Assembly: GCA_052148435.1 (NCBI GenBank)
Contig: JBKQIF010000143.1
Coordinates: 1 to 64,000 of the forward strand
Length of the DNA: 64,000 nucleotides
Reading direction: 5' to 3'
Source of the DNA: JBEKYD01 sp052148435
GTDB lineage: Bacteria; Acidobacteriota; Terriglobia; Bryobacterales; Bryobacteraceae
The notes beneath the pieces were generated by a model, which had not been told where the DNA came from, searched no databases, and saw nothing but the letters and a program-made list of their open reading frames with translations. Made by a program: the position numbers and the translations under genes. Position 1 is the stretch's first letter. Each line of letters starts with the position of its first letter. Shown one piece after another: positions 33,506-41,136 of the stretch.

Positions 33506-34030
33506 ATGAGATCCTCAGACTGGCCAGAATGGCATTGTCCAAATCACTCTCGCCCGCTTGGCAGGGAGGCGAATCGTCTGATCTGTCCCGAGGGCGATGG
33601 GTTCGACATTGTCGACGACATACCCAGGTTTGCACCGAGATCAAATTACGACGACCATTTCGGCGCCCAGTGGAACAAGTTTCGGGGGACCCAATTAGAT
33701 TCCCACACAGGACGCCCGCACGGCGAGTGGCGGCTCCATCGATGTATGGGAGAGGAACTCTGGAGCGCCCTCAGGGGAAAACAGATACTGGAACGCGGTT
33801 GCGGGGCGGGGCGGTTCACCGAAGTCCTGCTGGCCCGCGGCGGCCTCGTGACATCAATGGACATCAGCTCCGCGGTGGAGGCCAACTCAGCCAATTTTCG
33901 GCCAGTCCGAATCATCGGATCGCGCAGGGCCCTCTTTCATCCTCCCTGTTGGACGCGCGCCAGAATGGATCACAGACCCAAAAGGAAAATCGGCCCAATC
34001 CCTGCAATCACTTACAAGCACTCCTCCTAA
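33506..34030 (+). pseudogene. SAM-dependent methyltransferase, frameshifted and truncated
   Basis: Frame from ATG at 33506 starts with a Zn-like head (WHCPNHSRPLGREANRLICPEG), a linker (YDDHFGAQWNKFRGTQLDSHTG) and motif I ILERGCGAGRFTEVLLARGG with VTSMDISSAVEANSANF. This is typical of class I methyltransferases in glycan loci. After this point the sensible continuation (SPNHRIAQGPLSS) is in another frame, so a frameshift lies near 33900. The rest of the domain (motifs II-III) is missing. Considered decayed. Confidence 0.6.
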
Positions 34031-34356
34031 GCGCAGTTCAGCCCGTATCGTACCCTGAGATCGGCGGAACAGCTATGTCACACCAACGAACCGTACCCGC
34101 ACTGGCGCTTAGACCCGGGCCTGCGATTTCGGAATGCCCTTCGACACGAACGGTCTGTCGAAGACGTCGCACTCCACTGGCTTCGCTGACCGGTGTATAA
34201 ATGGTTCTGCTTCAATATGCTGCCGACAAAATTGGCTTCGTTCGGTAAACCCGCTTTGGGTTCGCAATTGCAGCACCTCTGTGCAATCGTCCGCCGCAAG
34301 GCGTCCCGTTTTCCGCCGTTCTGTTATTCTATTTACTAAGCTTCAGGCCAAATCCG
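34031..34356. other. Gene-free stretch before trpEG
   Basis: About 325 nt. A frame running through 34040-34185 (PYRTLRSAEQL, PHWRLDPGLRFRNALRHE) looks like eroded coding sequence, possibly the tail of the broken methyltransferase or of another lost glycan gene. The stretch near 34320 is AT-rich and may hold the trpEG promoter. No T-box, leader peptide or attenuator was recognised. Confidence 0.4.
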
Positions 34357-36528
34357 ATGCCGCAACAAAGCTACACCACTCCCCACGGGATTGAAGTAGC
34401 GCGCACCCTTTCGAAGGCGAGCTACCGCAAGGGCCTCCGACACGTCTTGCGCGCGCTCGATCGCCAGCGCGGGATCTATCTTTCCTCCGGATACGAGTAT
34501 CCGGGGCGGTACTCGCGCTGGGATATCGCTTCGGTTTGCCCGCCGCTCGAGATCGTGGCTTTCGATCGCCGCGTCGAGTTCCGTCCCCTGAACCAGCGTG
34601 GACAGGTGCTGGCCCGAATGCTCGAAACCGTGCTGGCGGGGCACCCGCATTGGGAGGAGTTCGGTTTTGCCGGCGACCGCCTGGCGGGGCGGCTGAAGCC
34701 GCTGCCGCGCCTGTTTCCGGAAGAAGAACGCAGCAAGCAACCCTCGGTATTTACGATTCTGCGTGCCTTGATCGAAGAATTCCGCGGGGAAGAGGACGGG
34801 CGGCTGGGGCTGATCGGGGCGTTTGGCTACGACCTGCTGTTCCAGTTCGAGCCCGTCGAAAAGCGGCTGCCGCGCGGCGAACAAAAGGACCTGCACCTGT
34901 TTTTCTGCGACGACCTCTGGGTGATGGACCGCAAAAAGGAGCAGGTGGAGCGGTTCCGCTACGAGTTCACGCGCGGGGACGAGACCACCCGCGGCCTGGC
35001 GCGCTCGGGCCAAAAGCTGGCTGCCCCGCGGAAAGCGCCGTCGAGCGCGATCGCTGCCGACCATACCGCCGAAGAATACATGGCCAAGGTGGACCAGGTG
35101 CGCGAGGGCATGCGCCGCGGCGACTATTACGAAGTGGTTCTGCGCCGCACCTTCCGCACGGCGTATTCCGGCAAAGCCTCGGAACTGTTCCAGCGGGTGC
35201 AGAGGGCCAGCCCCAGTCCGTATGAGTTCCTGCTGCAGTTCGGCGAGGAGCAACTGGTGGGGGCGTCGCCGGAGATGTTCGTGCGGGTGGAAGGGCAGCG
35301 GGTGGAGACCTGTCCGATTTCGGGCACGGCCGCGCGCACGGGCGATCCGTTGCGCGACGCCGATAACATTCGCGAGCTGCTGGATTCGCCGAAGGAAGAG
35401 TCCGAGCTGACGATGTGCACCGACGTGGACCGCAACGACAAGTCGCGGGTTTCCGAACCGGGCAGCGTGCGCATTATCGGCCGCCGTTTGATCGAATCCT
35501 ACGCGGGCGTGTTTCACACCGTCGACCACGTGGAAGGCATCCTCAAGGAAGGCTTCGATTCGCTCGACGCGTTCTTGAGCCACATGTGGGCGGTGACGGT
35601 GATCGGCGCGCCGAAGAAGGCTGCCGCCCAGACCATCGAGCGACTGGAAAAAGACGCGCGCGGCTGGTACGGCGGCGCGGTGGGCATGATCGCGCTCAAC
35701 GGCGACATCAACACCGGCATTCTGATCCGCACCACGTATCTTCGCGGCGGTACCGCTTCCTACCCGGTGGGAGCCACTCTGCTCTACGATTCGGTGCCGG
35801 CCATGGAGGAGCGGGAAACCCTGCTGAAAGCTACCGGCTTTTTCCGCACCCTGGGCGAGGCGGCGGGCGAGCCGGCCGAGGGTGCGAGCGAAACGGAAAC
35901 ACCGCACGAAACGGTGGGCGCGGGAATGAAGCTGCTGCTGGTGGATAACGACGACTGCTTTATCCACACGCTGGCCAACTACGCGCGCCAGACCGGCGCC
36001 GAGGTGGTCACCTACCGGGCCGGCTTCCCGGCGGAGCTGATCGAGGAAGTGAAGCCGGACTTGATTCTGATTTCTCCGGGACCGGGACGGCCGGGCGATT
36101 TCGGCGTGCCGGAACTGGTCCATACGGCGGTGCGGCTGGGCGTGCCGGTATTCGGCGTTTGTTTGGGGCTGCAAGGGGTGGTGGAGGCCTTCGGCGGCGA
36201 GCTGGGAGTGCTGGATTACCCCATGCATGGCAAACCTTCGAGCGTGCATCACCGCGGGGTGGGCGTCTTCGAAGGCTTGCCCGCTGAATTCCAGGTGGGC
36301 CGCTACCATTCTCTGTTCGCGCGCCGCGAGACATTTCCGGCGTGCCTGGAGGTAACGGCGGAAACCGAATATGGAGTGATCATGGGCGTGCGCCACCGCC
36401 AGTTGCCGATCGAAGCGGTGCAGTTCCATCCCGAGTCGCTGCTGACCGCCGGCGACGGCCACGGGCTGAAGCTGATGGAAAACGCGGTGCGGCTGGCCAG
36501 GGCGGCGCGGGTGGGGGTGCGCCCATGA
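34357..36528 (+). CDS. trpEG: Anthranilate synthase, fused TrpE-TrpG
   Basis: 723 residues. Residues 1-515 are a chorismate-binding TrpE part (GAFGYDLLFQFEP, RGDYYEVVLRRTF, SPSPYEFLLQFGEEQLVGASPEMFVRV, CPISGTAARTGDP, LTMCTDVDRNDKSRVS); an Ala/Glu-rich linker leads to residue 527. Residues 528-723 form a type-1 glutamine amidotransferase with Cys602 in VFGVCLGLQG and the His-Glu of QFHPES. It makes anthranilate from chorismate and glutamine. Fused proteins of this order are known from rhizobia and some other bacteria; most bacteria have separate subunits. No other trp gene is near. Stop overlaps the next ATG (ATGA). Confidence 0.95.
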   Translation: MPQQSYTTPHGIEVARTLSKASYRKGLRHVLRALDRQRGIYLSSGYEYPGRYSRWDIASVCPPLEIVAFDRRVEFRPLNQRGQVLARMLETVLAGHPHWEEFGFAGDRLAGRLKPLPRLFPEEERSKQPSVFTILRALIEEFRGEEDGRLGLIGAFGYDLLFQFEPVEKRLPRGEQKDLHLFFCDDLWVMDRKKEQVERFRYEFTRGDETTRGLARSGQKLAAPRKAPSSAIAADHTAEEYMAKVDQVREGMRRGDYYEVVLRRTFRTAYSGKASELFQRVQRASPSPYEFLLQFGEEQLVGASPEMFVRVEGQRVETCPISGTAARTGDPLRDADNIRELLDSPKEESELTMCTDVDRNDKSRVSEPGSVRIIGRRLIESYAGVFHTVDHVEGILKEGFDSLDAFLSHMWAVTVIGAPKKAAAQTIERLEKDARGWYGGAVGMIALNGDINTGILIRTTYLRGGTASYPVGATLLYDSVPAMEERETLLKATGFFRTLGEAAGEPAEGASETETPHETVGAGMKLLLVDNDDCFIHTLANYARQTGAEVVTYRAGFPAELIEEVKPDLILISPGPGRPGDFGVPELVHTAVRLGVPVFGVCLGLQGVVEAFGGELGVLDYPMHGKPSSVHHRGVGVFEGLPAEFQVGRYHSLFARRETFPACLEVTAETEYGVIMGVRHRQLPIEAVQFHPESLLTAGDGHGLKLMENAVRLARAARVGVRP

Positions 36529-37358
36529 GGACGCGGCTGGCCGGTCTGCTGCTGCTTTTGGCGGCGGGTTCGCCGGCGCAATTCGGACTGCTGCAGCCGG
36601 CGGGGTCGCTCGATCTGGGCCGGTCACCGGTGACCCAACTGGTGGCACGGGGTTCCAAAGTATACGCGGTGGTGTCGAACGCTTCGGGTTCGGTGGTGAT
36701 TTCCATCGACAGCTACCTTTTCGTGCGCGACGGCATCGCGCTGGGCAAGGAACCGGTTACGGCGCTGGATGTGGACGATAGCGGCCAGGTGTACGTGGTA
36801 TTCGGGGGCACCCGGCTGGTAGTTTTCAATTCCAAATGGGCGGAAGTGAAAACGGCGGTGCTGTCGCCGCCGGTGGCGGCTTTGGTGGTTTCCGACGGCG
36901 TTCCGCTCACCGTCGGCACCGACGGCGGTGTGCGCACACTGGATTCCACCGAGAGCCGGTTCTCGGTGGCCAAGTATTCCGCGCCGTGGGTGTTTTTCGG
37001 CGCGGGAAAAAACGAGGTGGGGTTGCTCGACACCGGAGCAGGCTTGTTGCACACCCTCGAAGTGCACGGGCGATACACGGTGGAGACGGGCCTGGCTGCC
37101 TCGTTTAAGTCGGGTTTCGTCTCCGCGACAGGAACCCCCGATGGCCGCGTGTATGTCATGGGGAAGGCGCAATCCGACGAGCTTTCGATGGTGCAGTGCC
37201 GCCCCGGCCCGCTGCACATCATCGACCTGGAAGTGCCGAGGGGAATGTCGCCGCGTTTCATGGCCGCCACCAACGACCGTCTCTATCTGGCCGACCCCGG
37301 TGGCACCATCGCGTTCTACGATCTTCCGGCGCAGGCAGCCGGGACGACGGCGCGCTAG
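36525..37358 (+). CDS. Secreted beta-propeller-like hypothetical protein
   Basis: 277 residues from ATG at 36525, overlapping the trpEG stop by 4 nt (ATGA). Signal peptide MRTRLAGLLLLLAAGSPAQF. Repeated strand pairs (TQLVARGSKVYAVVSNASG, VTALDVDDSGQVYVVFGGTRLVVF, AALVVSDGVPLTVGTDGGVRTLD, FSAT-GTPDGRVYVMGK, RFMAATNDRLYLADPGGTIAFYDLP) look like blades of a WD40/NHL/PQQ-like propeller, about five to six in number. No enzymatic motif. Coupling with tryptophan synthesis is probably just operon architecture. Confidence 0.7.
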   Translation: MRTRLAGLLLLLAAGSPAQFGLLQPAGSLDLGRSPVTQLVARGSKVYAVVSNASGSVVISIDSYLFVRDGIALGKEPVTALDVDDSGQVYVVFGGTRLVVFNSKWAEVKTAVLSPPVAALVVSDGVPLTVGTDGGVRTLDSTESRFSVAKYSAPWVFFGAGKNEVGLLDTGAGLLHTLEVHGRYTVETGLAASFKSGFVSATGTPDGRVYVMGKAQSDELSMVQCRPGPLHIIDLEVPRGMSPRFMAATNDRLYLADPGGTIAFYDLPAQAAGTTAR

Positions 37359-37659
37359 GGAGGAAAGCTCTCGCCGATAGCGGATCGCCGTTGAATCGGC
37401 TTCACATCCGCTCTGGCGGCGCGCGCATTCCCCGGTGCCGCGTCGAGTCTCCGAACTCGACGCCTCCGCGCTGCAGCGAGCGTCGGCAAGAATGCCGACG
37501 CGGCTCGCAAGAGTGCGTGCGCCACGTTGCCACTCAGCCAATGTGAAATTGTTTCTACGCCGTACCCAGGATATTGATGAGAGCAACTCCGGGTGGACGC
37601 TACTAGCATGGTGCAGCCGAGGCGAAGAGGTCCGGCGGCAGAATGCGAAGGTCATCTAC
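37359..37659. other. Gene-free stretch with small inverted repeats
   Basis: About 300 nt. Contains GTCGGCAAGAATGCCGAC (37482-37499), a short hairpin, and GAGTCTCCGAACTC just upstream. A frame from 37435 joins the next gene but its text (PRRVSELDASALQRASARMPTRL) is repeat-derived and is not taken as coding. Confidence 0.45.
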
Positions 37660-38325
37660 ATGCTGGCGAAGCTGTTCCATCATTCCAGTGGCATTGACGA
37701 AGGGCGCACCGTGGTTGAGCAGGCCGTGACCGTAACGCCGGTGGAGGAACCGGCCTCCAAGAGGCTCACACTACTGGAGGCGGTAAATGCCCCGGCGGCG
37801 GGCGTTCCACCGGCCGATTTCAACCAAGTCTACCTGGCGGCGCTGGGCAAGGGCTCGGCGAATGGGTATCACATTCTGAAGGTGTCGGATATGCTTGCGA
37901 GTCCCTATCTGAACGGCTTGTCGGCGGATGCCAAGCGCTGCGCCCTGTTAATGGCGCTGGATGCGGCCGGCGCCAATCCGGACGAGTTGCTGCAGGACGC
38001 CATGCTTCGCCAGCGCGCGCTGAACGACTATGAGCAGGCATTAGAGGAGCGGTTGCGGAAGTTCGAAACGATGAAAACCGAGGAGAATCGGCAGATCCAG
38101 ACGGAGCTAGACCGGCTGGTAGCTCAATACAAAGGGCGGATTCAGTCCAATCTCAACCAGGTGGAGCGCGACCAGGACGAACTGCGGGCGTGGCAACGGC
38201 GGAAGCAGCAGGAATGCGGGCGCATCACGGAGGCGGCCGGGGCCTGTGTATCGCCGCAATCGAATTTGACAGCGCCGGCCAGTCTCACGGTTGTGCTGGA
38301 GAGGGCGGCGGGCGCGGGCCGCTAG
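37660..38325 (+). CDS. Coiled-coil hypothetical protein
   Basis: 221 residues from ATG at 37660 (an ATG at 37435 would add about 75 implausible residues). N-terminal variable part with VEEPASKRLTLLEAV, then a compact helical segment (FNQVYLAALGKGSANGYHILKVSDML...CALLMALDAAGANPDELLQDAMLRQRALNDYEQALEERL). A long coiled coil (KFETMKTEENRQIQTELDRLVAQYKGRIQSNLNQVERDQDELRAWQRRKQQE) follows. No signal peptide or known catalytic motif. Overall organisation suggests a cytoplasmic scaffold. Followed 9 nt later by a 50-codon gene. Confidence 0.65.
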   Translation: MLAKLFHHSSGIDEGRTVVEQAVTVTPVEEPASKRLTLLEAVNAPAAGVPPADFNQVYLAALGKGSANGYHILKVSDMLASPYLNGLSADAKRCALLMALDAAGANPDELLQDAMLRQRALNDYEQALEERLRKFETMKTEENRQIQTELDRLVAQYKGRIQSNLNQVERDQDELRAWQRRKQQECGRITEAAGACVSPQSNLTAPASLTVVLERAAGAGR

Positions 38326-38334
38326 GGGGGATTT

Positions 38335-38487
38335 ATGACAGCACTCCTCGGGAGCATTCGCGCCGCCTGGAAGGCGGTATGCGGCCGGCGGGGGTGGCGC
38401 CTGGAGCGCCTGAACCGCGCCGACCTGATCGCTATCCGGCGGCAATACGAACAAGCGGCGCGGGAGGAACGCTTTCCGTTCCTGTAG
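38335..38487 (+). CDS. Small basic hypothetical protein (50 aa)
   Basis: ATG at 38335, following GGGGGGATTT. Product MTALLGSIRAAWKAVCGRRGWRL... ERLNRADLIAIRRQYEQAAREERFPFL: basic, amphipathic, no signal peptide. Immediately after the coiled-coil gene (9 nt), so probably co-expressed. Function unknown. Confidence 0.5.
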   Translation: MTALLGSIRAAWKAVCGRRGWRLERLNRADLIAIRRQYEQAAREERFPFL

Positions 38488-38572
38488 CCGCGTCCGATGT
38501 TTGCCCCCGCCACGACCGGCCCGCCAGCAGCCCGTGGCGGAAGCGGCCCCGTGGCCGATCGCAGGCGAAAAC

Positions 38573-38623
38573 GCCTACTCCACGGTTGACACATCAACGC
38601 CTTACAGACCTCGTGGAGTAGGC
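38573..38623. repeat. Perfect 12-bp inverted repeat
   Basis: GCCTACTCCACG (38573-38584) and CGTGGAGTAGGC (38612-38623), 27 nt apart. Nested beside small hairpins GGCGAAAACGCC at its left and GGCCTTTGGCC at its right edge. May form a large stem after the coiled-coil operon or be a dispersed element; no T-run, so not a classical terminator. The rest of 38488-38808 has only the promoter described next. Confidence 0.6.
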
Positions 38624-38703
38624 CTTTGGCCTGCCACGGCTTCTGCAACGGTGCTAGGCGTGCGGCTGAGAGCCGACCGCCGATAGCTTCGTCCCAATCG
38701 TGC

Positions 38704-38709
38704 TACACT
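38704..38709 (+). promoter_or_regulatory. Putative -10 box of the 38809 operon
   Basis: TACACT, about 100 nt before the ATG at 38809. Upstream lies GCCGACCGC(CG)ATAGC (38672-38687), partly shared with the leader of the second RRM gene (40591-40604). Inferred. Confidence 0.35.
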
Positions 38710-38808
38710 GATAGTGGCATCTCCCACCAAGAGCCGTGCGGTAAGCTGTTTTCCGGCCCGCCCAACACGTCCGTCCTGATGTCTCTTGCCAGAAAGGACG
38801 GAACAGCA

Positions 38809-39024
38809 ATGGTAAACTCTAACTGCATACAACCGCTTCCAACTGCCGGCGCATCGAACTTCTCGAACGGGGACAAGGTATTTCTTGCCAAGGGGTCATA
38901 CCAAGGCACGCTGGGAACTTTCCTCAACTTTCGGCCCGACCCCAAATGGGCGGACGTGCTGGAACAGAATTCGCAGATTCGCGAACACCCCGTGGAATGG
39001 CTTCAACTTTCAGCTCAAAACTAA
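38809..39024 (+). CDS. Small KOW-like protein
   Basis: 71 residues from ATG at 38809, behind AAAGGACGG. FSNGDKVFLAKGSYQGTLGTFLNF is close to the KOW motif (G-x-V-x-V-x-x-G-x-x-x-G-x-x-G), found in ribosomal and elongation proteins and used for RNA or protein contact. The C-terminus (VEWLQLSAQN) is short. Leads the RRM operon (86 nt gap to the RRM gene). Function unknown; RNA-related by motif and context. Confidence 0.6.
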   Translation: MVNSNCIQPLPTAGASNFSNGDKVFLAKGSYQGTLGTFLNFRPDPKWADVLEQNSQIREHPVEWLQLSAQN

Positions 39025-39110
39025 GCGTGGATCATGCTCCACGCAATCCTGAGAAAGACCAGGCCGCTGTTAGCTCGCGAGAGCGCTTCGGCGCAAGGAA
39101 AGGAGCCGTC

Positions 39111-39383
39111 GTGAACAACATTCTGGTTGGAAATCTCGGTCCAAACGTCACCGAACTGGACCTTCGGCCGCTGTTTGAGAAGCACGGAGCAGTCGCGCGC
39201 TTCAAGATGATGACGGACCGTTGGACCGGTCTATCGAGAGGGTTCGGCTTCATTCAGATGAAGACCGATGCCGAAGCGGAAGAGGCAATCGTGGCTCTCG
39301 ATGGCACCGACCTCAACGGCAAAGTCCTAAAAGTGAACCCGGCCCGCCCACAACTGCATCGTAGGAATCGGAAGCGGGGCTAA
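39111..39383 (+). CDS. RRM-domain RNA-binding protein (first copy)
   Basis: 90 residues from GTG at 39111, behind AAAGGAG. Single RRM: RNP2 ILVGNLG near the N-terminus, RNP1 RGFGFIQM at about residue 45-52, ending KVLKVNPARPQLHRRNRKRG. Unlike the second copy it has a basic rather than Gly-rich tail. Bacterial stand-alone RRM proteins (Rbp-like) bind single-stranded RNA and are often cold-induced. 5 nt before the next gene. Confidence 0.9.
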   Translation: MNNILVGNLGPNVTELDLRPLFEKHGAVARFKMMTDRWTGLSRGFGFIQMKTDAEAEEAIVALDGTDLNGKVLKVNPARPQLHRRNRKRG

Positions 39384-39388
39384 GAGAC

Positions 39389-39685
39389 GTGAAGGTACTG
39401 GAGCACTTAAAGGGCACCGGGACTGTCACAGCCCCGGATGGCGACGAAACGCGCGCGAAATACGATGTCCAAATCACCCAGGACGAACCGGAAGGTGAAT
39501 CGGATGGGCCGCCGGGCGTAGCTTCCAAGCATATCTCCGGTCTGGTGTGGTCGCCGGTCGATCCGTACTTCGTGCTGAGTCATTTCCGCAAGACGATGAT
39601 GCTACAGATGGAAGATGGCCGCAAATTCAGGTTCTTCCATCGGGACATCAACGGCAGTATCGGCTTGAGCAAGTGGCTCGGGTGA
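39389..39685 (+). CDS. Hypothetical protein after RRM gene
   Basis: 98 residues from GTG at 39389, 5 nt after the RRM stop. Text such as VLEHLKGTGTVTAPDGDETRAKYDVQITQDEP and FVLSHFRKTMMLQMEDGRKFRFFHRDINGSIG has a strand-rich pattern, like small beta-barrel proteins. No signal peptide. Not recognised; expressed with the RRM protein. Confidence 0.6.
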   Translation: MKVLEHLKGTGTVTAPDGDETRAKYDVQITQDEPEGESDGPPGVASKHISGLVWSPVDPYFVLSHFRKTMMLQMEDGRKFRFFHRDINGSIGLSKWLG

Positions 39686-39728
39686 GGCTACCGAGCCGCG
39701 GCCGCAGGGTGCGGCGCTTGCGGGGGCT

Positions 39729-39956
39729 CTAGCGGAAGGAAGGCTTCCCCATCCTGACCTCGTCGGACCGCCGGCTCGCCTCCATGCTGCCTTTCAGCAC
39801 CGTCCTTGCCCGATACTGAGCTTCCGCAAACTCCGAAGCGACGCCGTGATCGCCGTATTCGGTGGACCAGTGGAAGTTATCGAGGTGGTCCTTCTGCGAG
39901 ACGGTATATTGTGCCCGATTGCCGGCGACGTCGATAAACGTGAAGGACTGGCTCAT
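39729..39956 (-). CDS. Small hypothetical protein, coupled to 39953 gene
   Basis: 75 residues. ATG overlaps the stop of the upstream gene (ATGA). SFTFIDVAGNRAQYTVSQKDHLDNFHWSTEYGDHGVASEFAEAQYRARTVLKGSMEASRR has alternating strand and turn character. No signal peptide; no family recognised. Convergent with the 39389 gene. Confidence 0.5.
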   Translation of the reverse strand: MSQSFTFIDVAGNRAQYTVSQKDHLDNFHWSTEYGDHGVASEFAEAQYRARTVLKGSMEASRRSDEVRMGKPSFR

Positions 39957-40429
39957 TGGCAAACCCGCTTTCCGGCCGTCGCTGGTCTTGAGCTTCTTCG
40001 GTCTTCAACCACGAAACCCTGCTTTCCACCCGCCTTCTCCTGCTGCCCCGCCAGGGGGCCTTCTTTGCCCTCCGTCTTCGGCTCCGCAGCGCCGCCGGAA
40101 ATCGTCGAAGCATTGTAGCCATTCATCTCGGCCAGAGCCGCCTTGCCGCTTTCCAACGCCCGGGAGTGGTCTCTGTGTCGAATCGCAATTACCATCGTTC
40201 GAACGTGCGGCATGGCCCGATTCAGCTTCTCCGGAAGGCTGCTTTGGACCACGGAGTGAGCATTGAGACTGTCGGACTTATACGCCTTGTAAAGTCGCCC
40301 GGACATCTGGTGCATTTCGTACAGACATGCATTCCCGGATTCGGTCTGATCGTCCCAAAGGGTTTCGTCGCCCGTTTCGAGCGACAGCAGTATGCTTTGC
40401 AAAAGGTTCTTCGTGCTGTCGTACAACAT
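39953..40429 (-). CDS. Hypothetical protein of the divergent pair
   Basis: 158 residues from ATG at 40429, following GGATAAAGGA. MLYDSTKNLLQSILLSLETGDETLWDDQTESG opens a mainly helical product with His/Arg-rich turns (MPHVRTMVIAIRHRDHSRALESGKAALAEM), and ends in a charged Gln/Gly/Lys-rich tail (KTEGKEGPLAGQQEKAGGKQ). Not recognised; no transmembrane or signal segment. Likely transcribed from a promoter overlapping that of the second RRM gene. Confidence 0.5.
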   Translation of the reverse strand: MLYDSTKNLLQSILLSLETGDETLWDDQTESGNACLYEMHQMSGRLYKAYKSDSLNAHSVVQSSLPEKLNRAMPHVRTMVIAIRHRDHSRALESGKAALAEMNGYNASTISGGAAEPKTEGKEGPLAGQQEKAGGKQGFVVEDRRSSRPATAGKRVCQ

Positions 40430-40532
40430 AGAGATGGCGTTCCTTTATCCTATCAGGCTGGTTCCGGACCGTGCTCTAGCAGGGATCGGACGGCGCTCGC
40501 ACATAAAGAACTGGAAGGACTTACTGATTAGT

Positions 40533-40562
40533 ATTGTAGCACGCTTGGGCTTGTGGTACACT
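40533..40562. promoter_or_regulatory. Overlapping divergent promoters
   Basis: Plus strand: TTGTAG (40534-40539), 17-nt spacer, TACACT (40557-40562), giving a leader of about 105 nt before the GTG at 40673. Minus strand: TACAAT at 40538-40533, about 100 nt before ATG 40429, directly overlapping the plus-strand -35. The two genes would compete for polymerase or share a regulator. Predicted from sequence only. Confidence 0.4.
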
Positions 40563-40672
40563 ACTTGTGATTTGATCCTGCTAGTTCAAGGCCGACCGCT
40601 ATAGCGTTGTTTCCGCTACGTTAGTCCACCTTCCAAATTTGCCGCCTTCAAATCAGCAAAGGAAAACGAATC

Positions 40673-40966
40673 GTGAAGAATATTTACGTTGGAAATCTCA
40701 GTTTTGGGGCTACGGAAGAATCTGTCCGTGCGTTGTTTGAAACCTACGGTGCCGTCGATCGTGTCAACATCGTTACCGATCGCGACACCGGCCGGCCTCG
40801 CGGCTTTGGCTTCGTGGAGATGGCAAACGATGGAGAGGGTGCCAAAGCGATCGCTGGCGTCAATGGCAAGGACCTTGACGGCCGCACCCTGAACGTGAAC
40901 GAGGCGCGGCCGAAAGCGGATCGCGCCAGCGGCGGCGGTGGCGGTTTCGGACGCCAACGCTGGTAG
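40673..40966 (+). CDS. RRM-domain RNA-binding protein with Gly-rich tail (second copy)
   Basis: 97 residues from GTG at 40673, behind CAAAGGAAA. RNP2 IYVGNLS, RNP1 RGFGFVEM; C-terminal ASGGGGGFGRQRW. This is the classic bacterial/cyanobacterial cold-responsive RRM form (Rbp/GRP-like). The long leader with several short complementary stretches is compatible with temperature or autoregulation, but not demonstrated. Confidence 0.92.
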   Translation: MKNIYVGNLSFGATEESVRALFETYGAVDRVNIVTDRDTGRPRGFGFVEMANDGEGAKAIAGVNGKDLDGRTLNVNEARPKADRASGGGGGFGRQRW

Positions 40967-40976
40967 AGGGACTGGC

Positions 40977-41005
40977 GGTGGGGCCGGCCGTTCGCCTGCC
41001 CCACC
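40977..41005. repeat. GC-rich palindrome after RRM gene
   Basis: GGTGGGGC ... GCCCCACC, 8-bp arms around 13 nt. A related but shorter form lies at 51874-51896 (GGGCGGGCGAATCGCCTGCCC). Ten nt after the RRM stop; may act as terminator or mRNA stabiliser, or be another REP-like family. Confidence 0.55.
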
Positions 41006-41136
41006 AATACGCCTGCCCAGCAACAGGTTCCAAAAGCGCCGCTCACCCGGTGAGCCGTTTCTGCTACTAACTGTCCCCCCTCACACCCTTTAGTCTTCCG
41101 GTCTCCCCGCCAGGTTATTGTTATAAGCTGAAACAA

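Noticed and set aside
34040..34356. T-box or trp attenuator upstream of trpEG
   Set aside because: No leader peptide with Trp codons, T-box sequence or terminator hairpin was seen.
34336..36648. 770-codon open frame opposite trpEG
   Set aside because: Antisense to a clear fused anthranilate synthase; Arg/His/Gln-rich text is typical of shadow frames.
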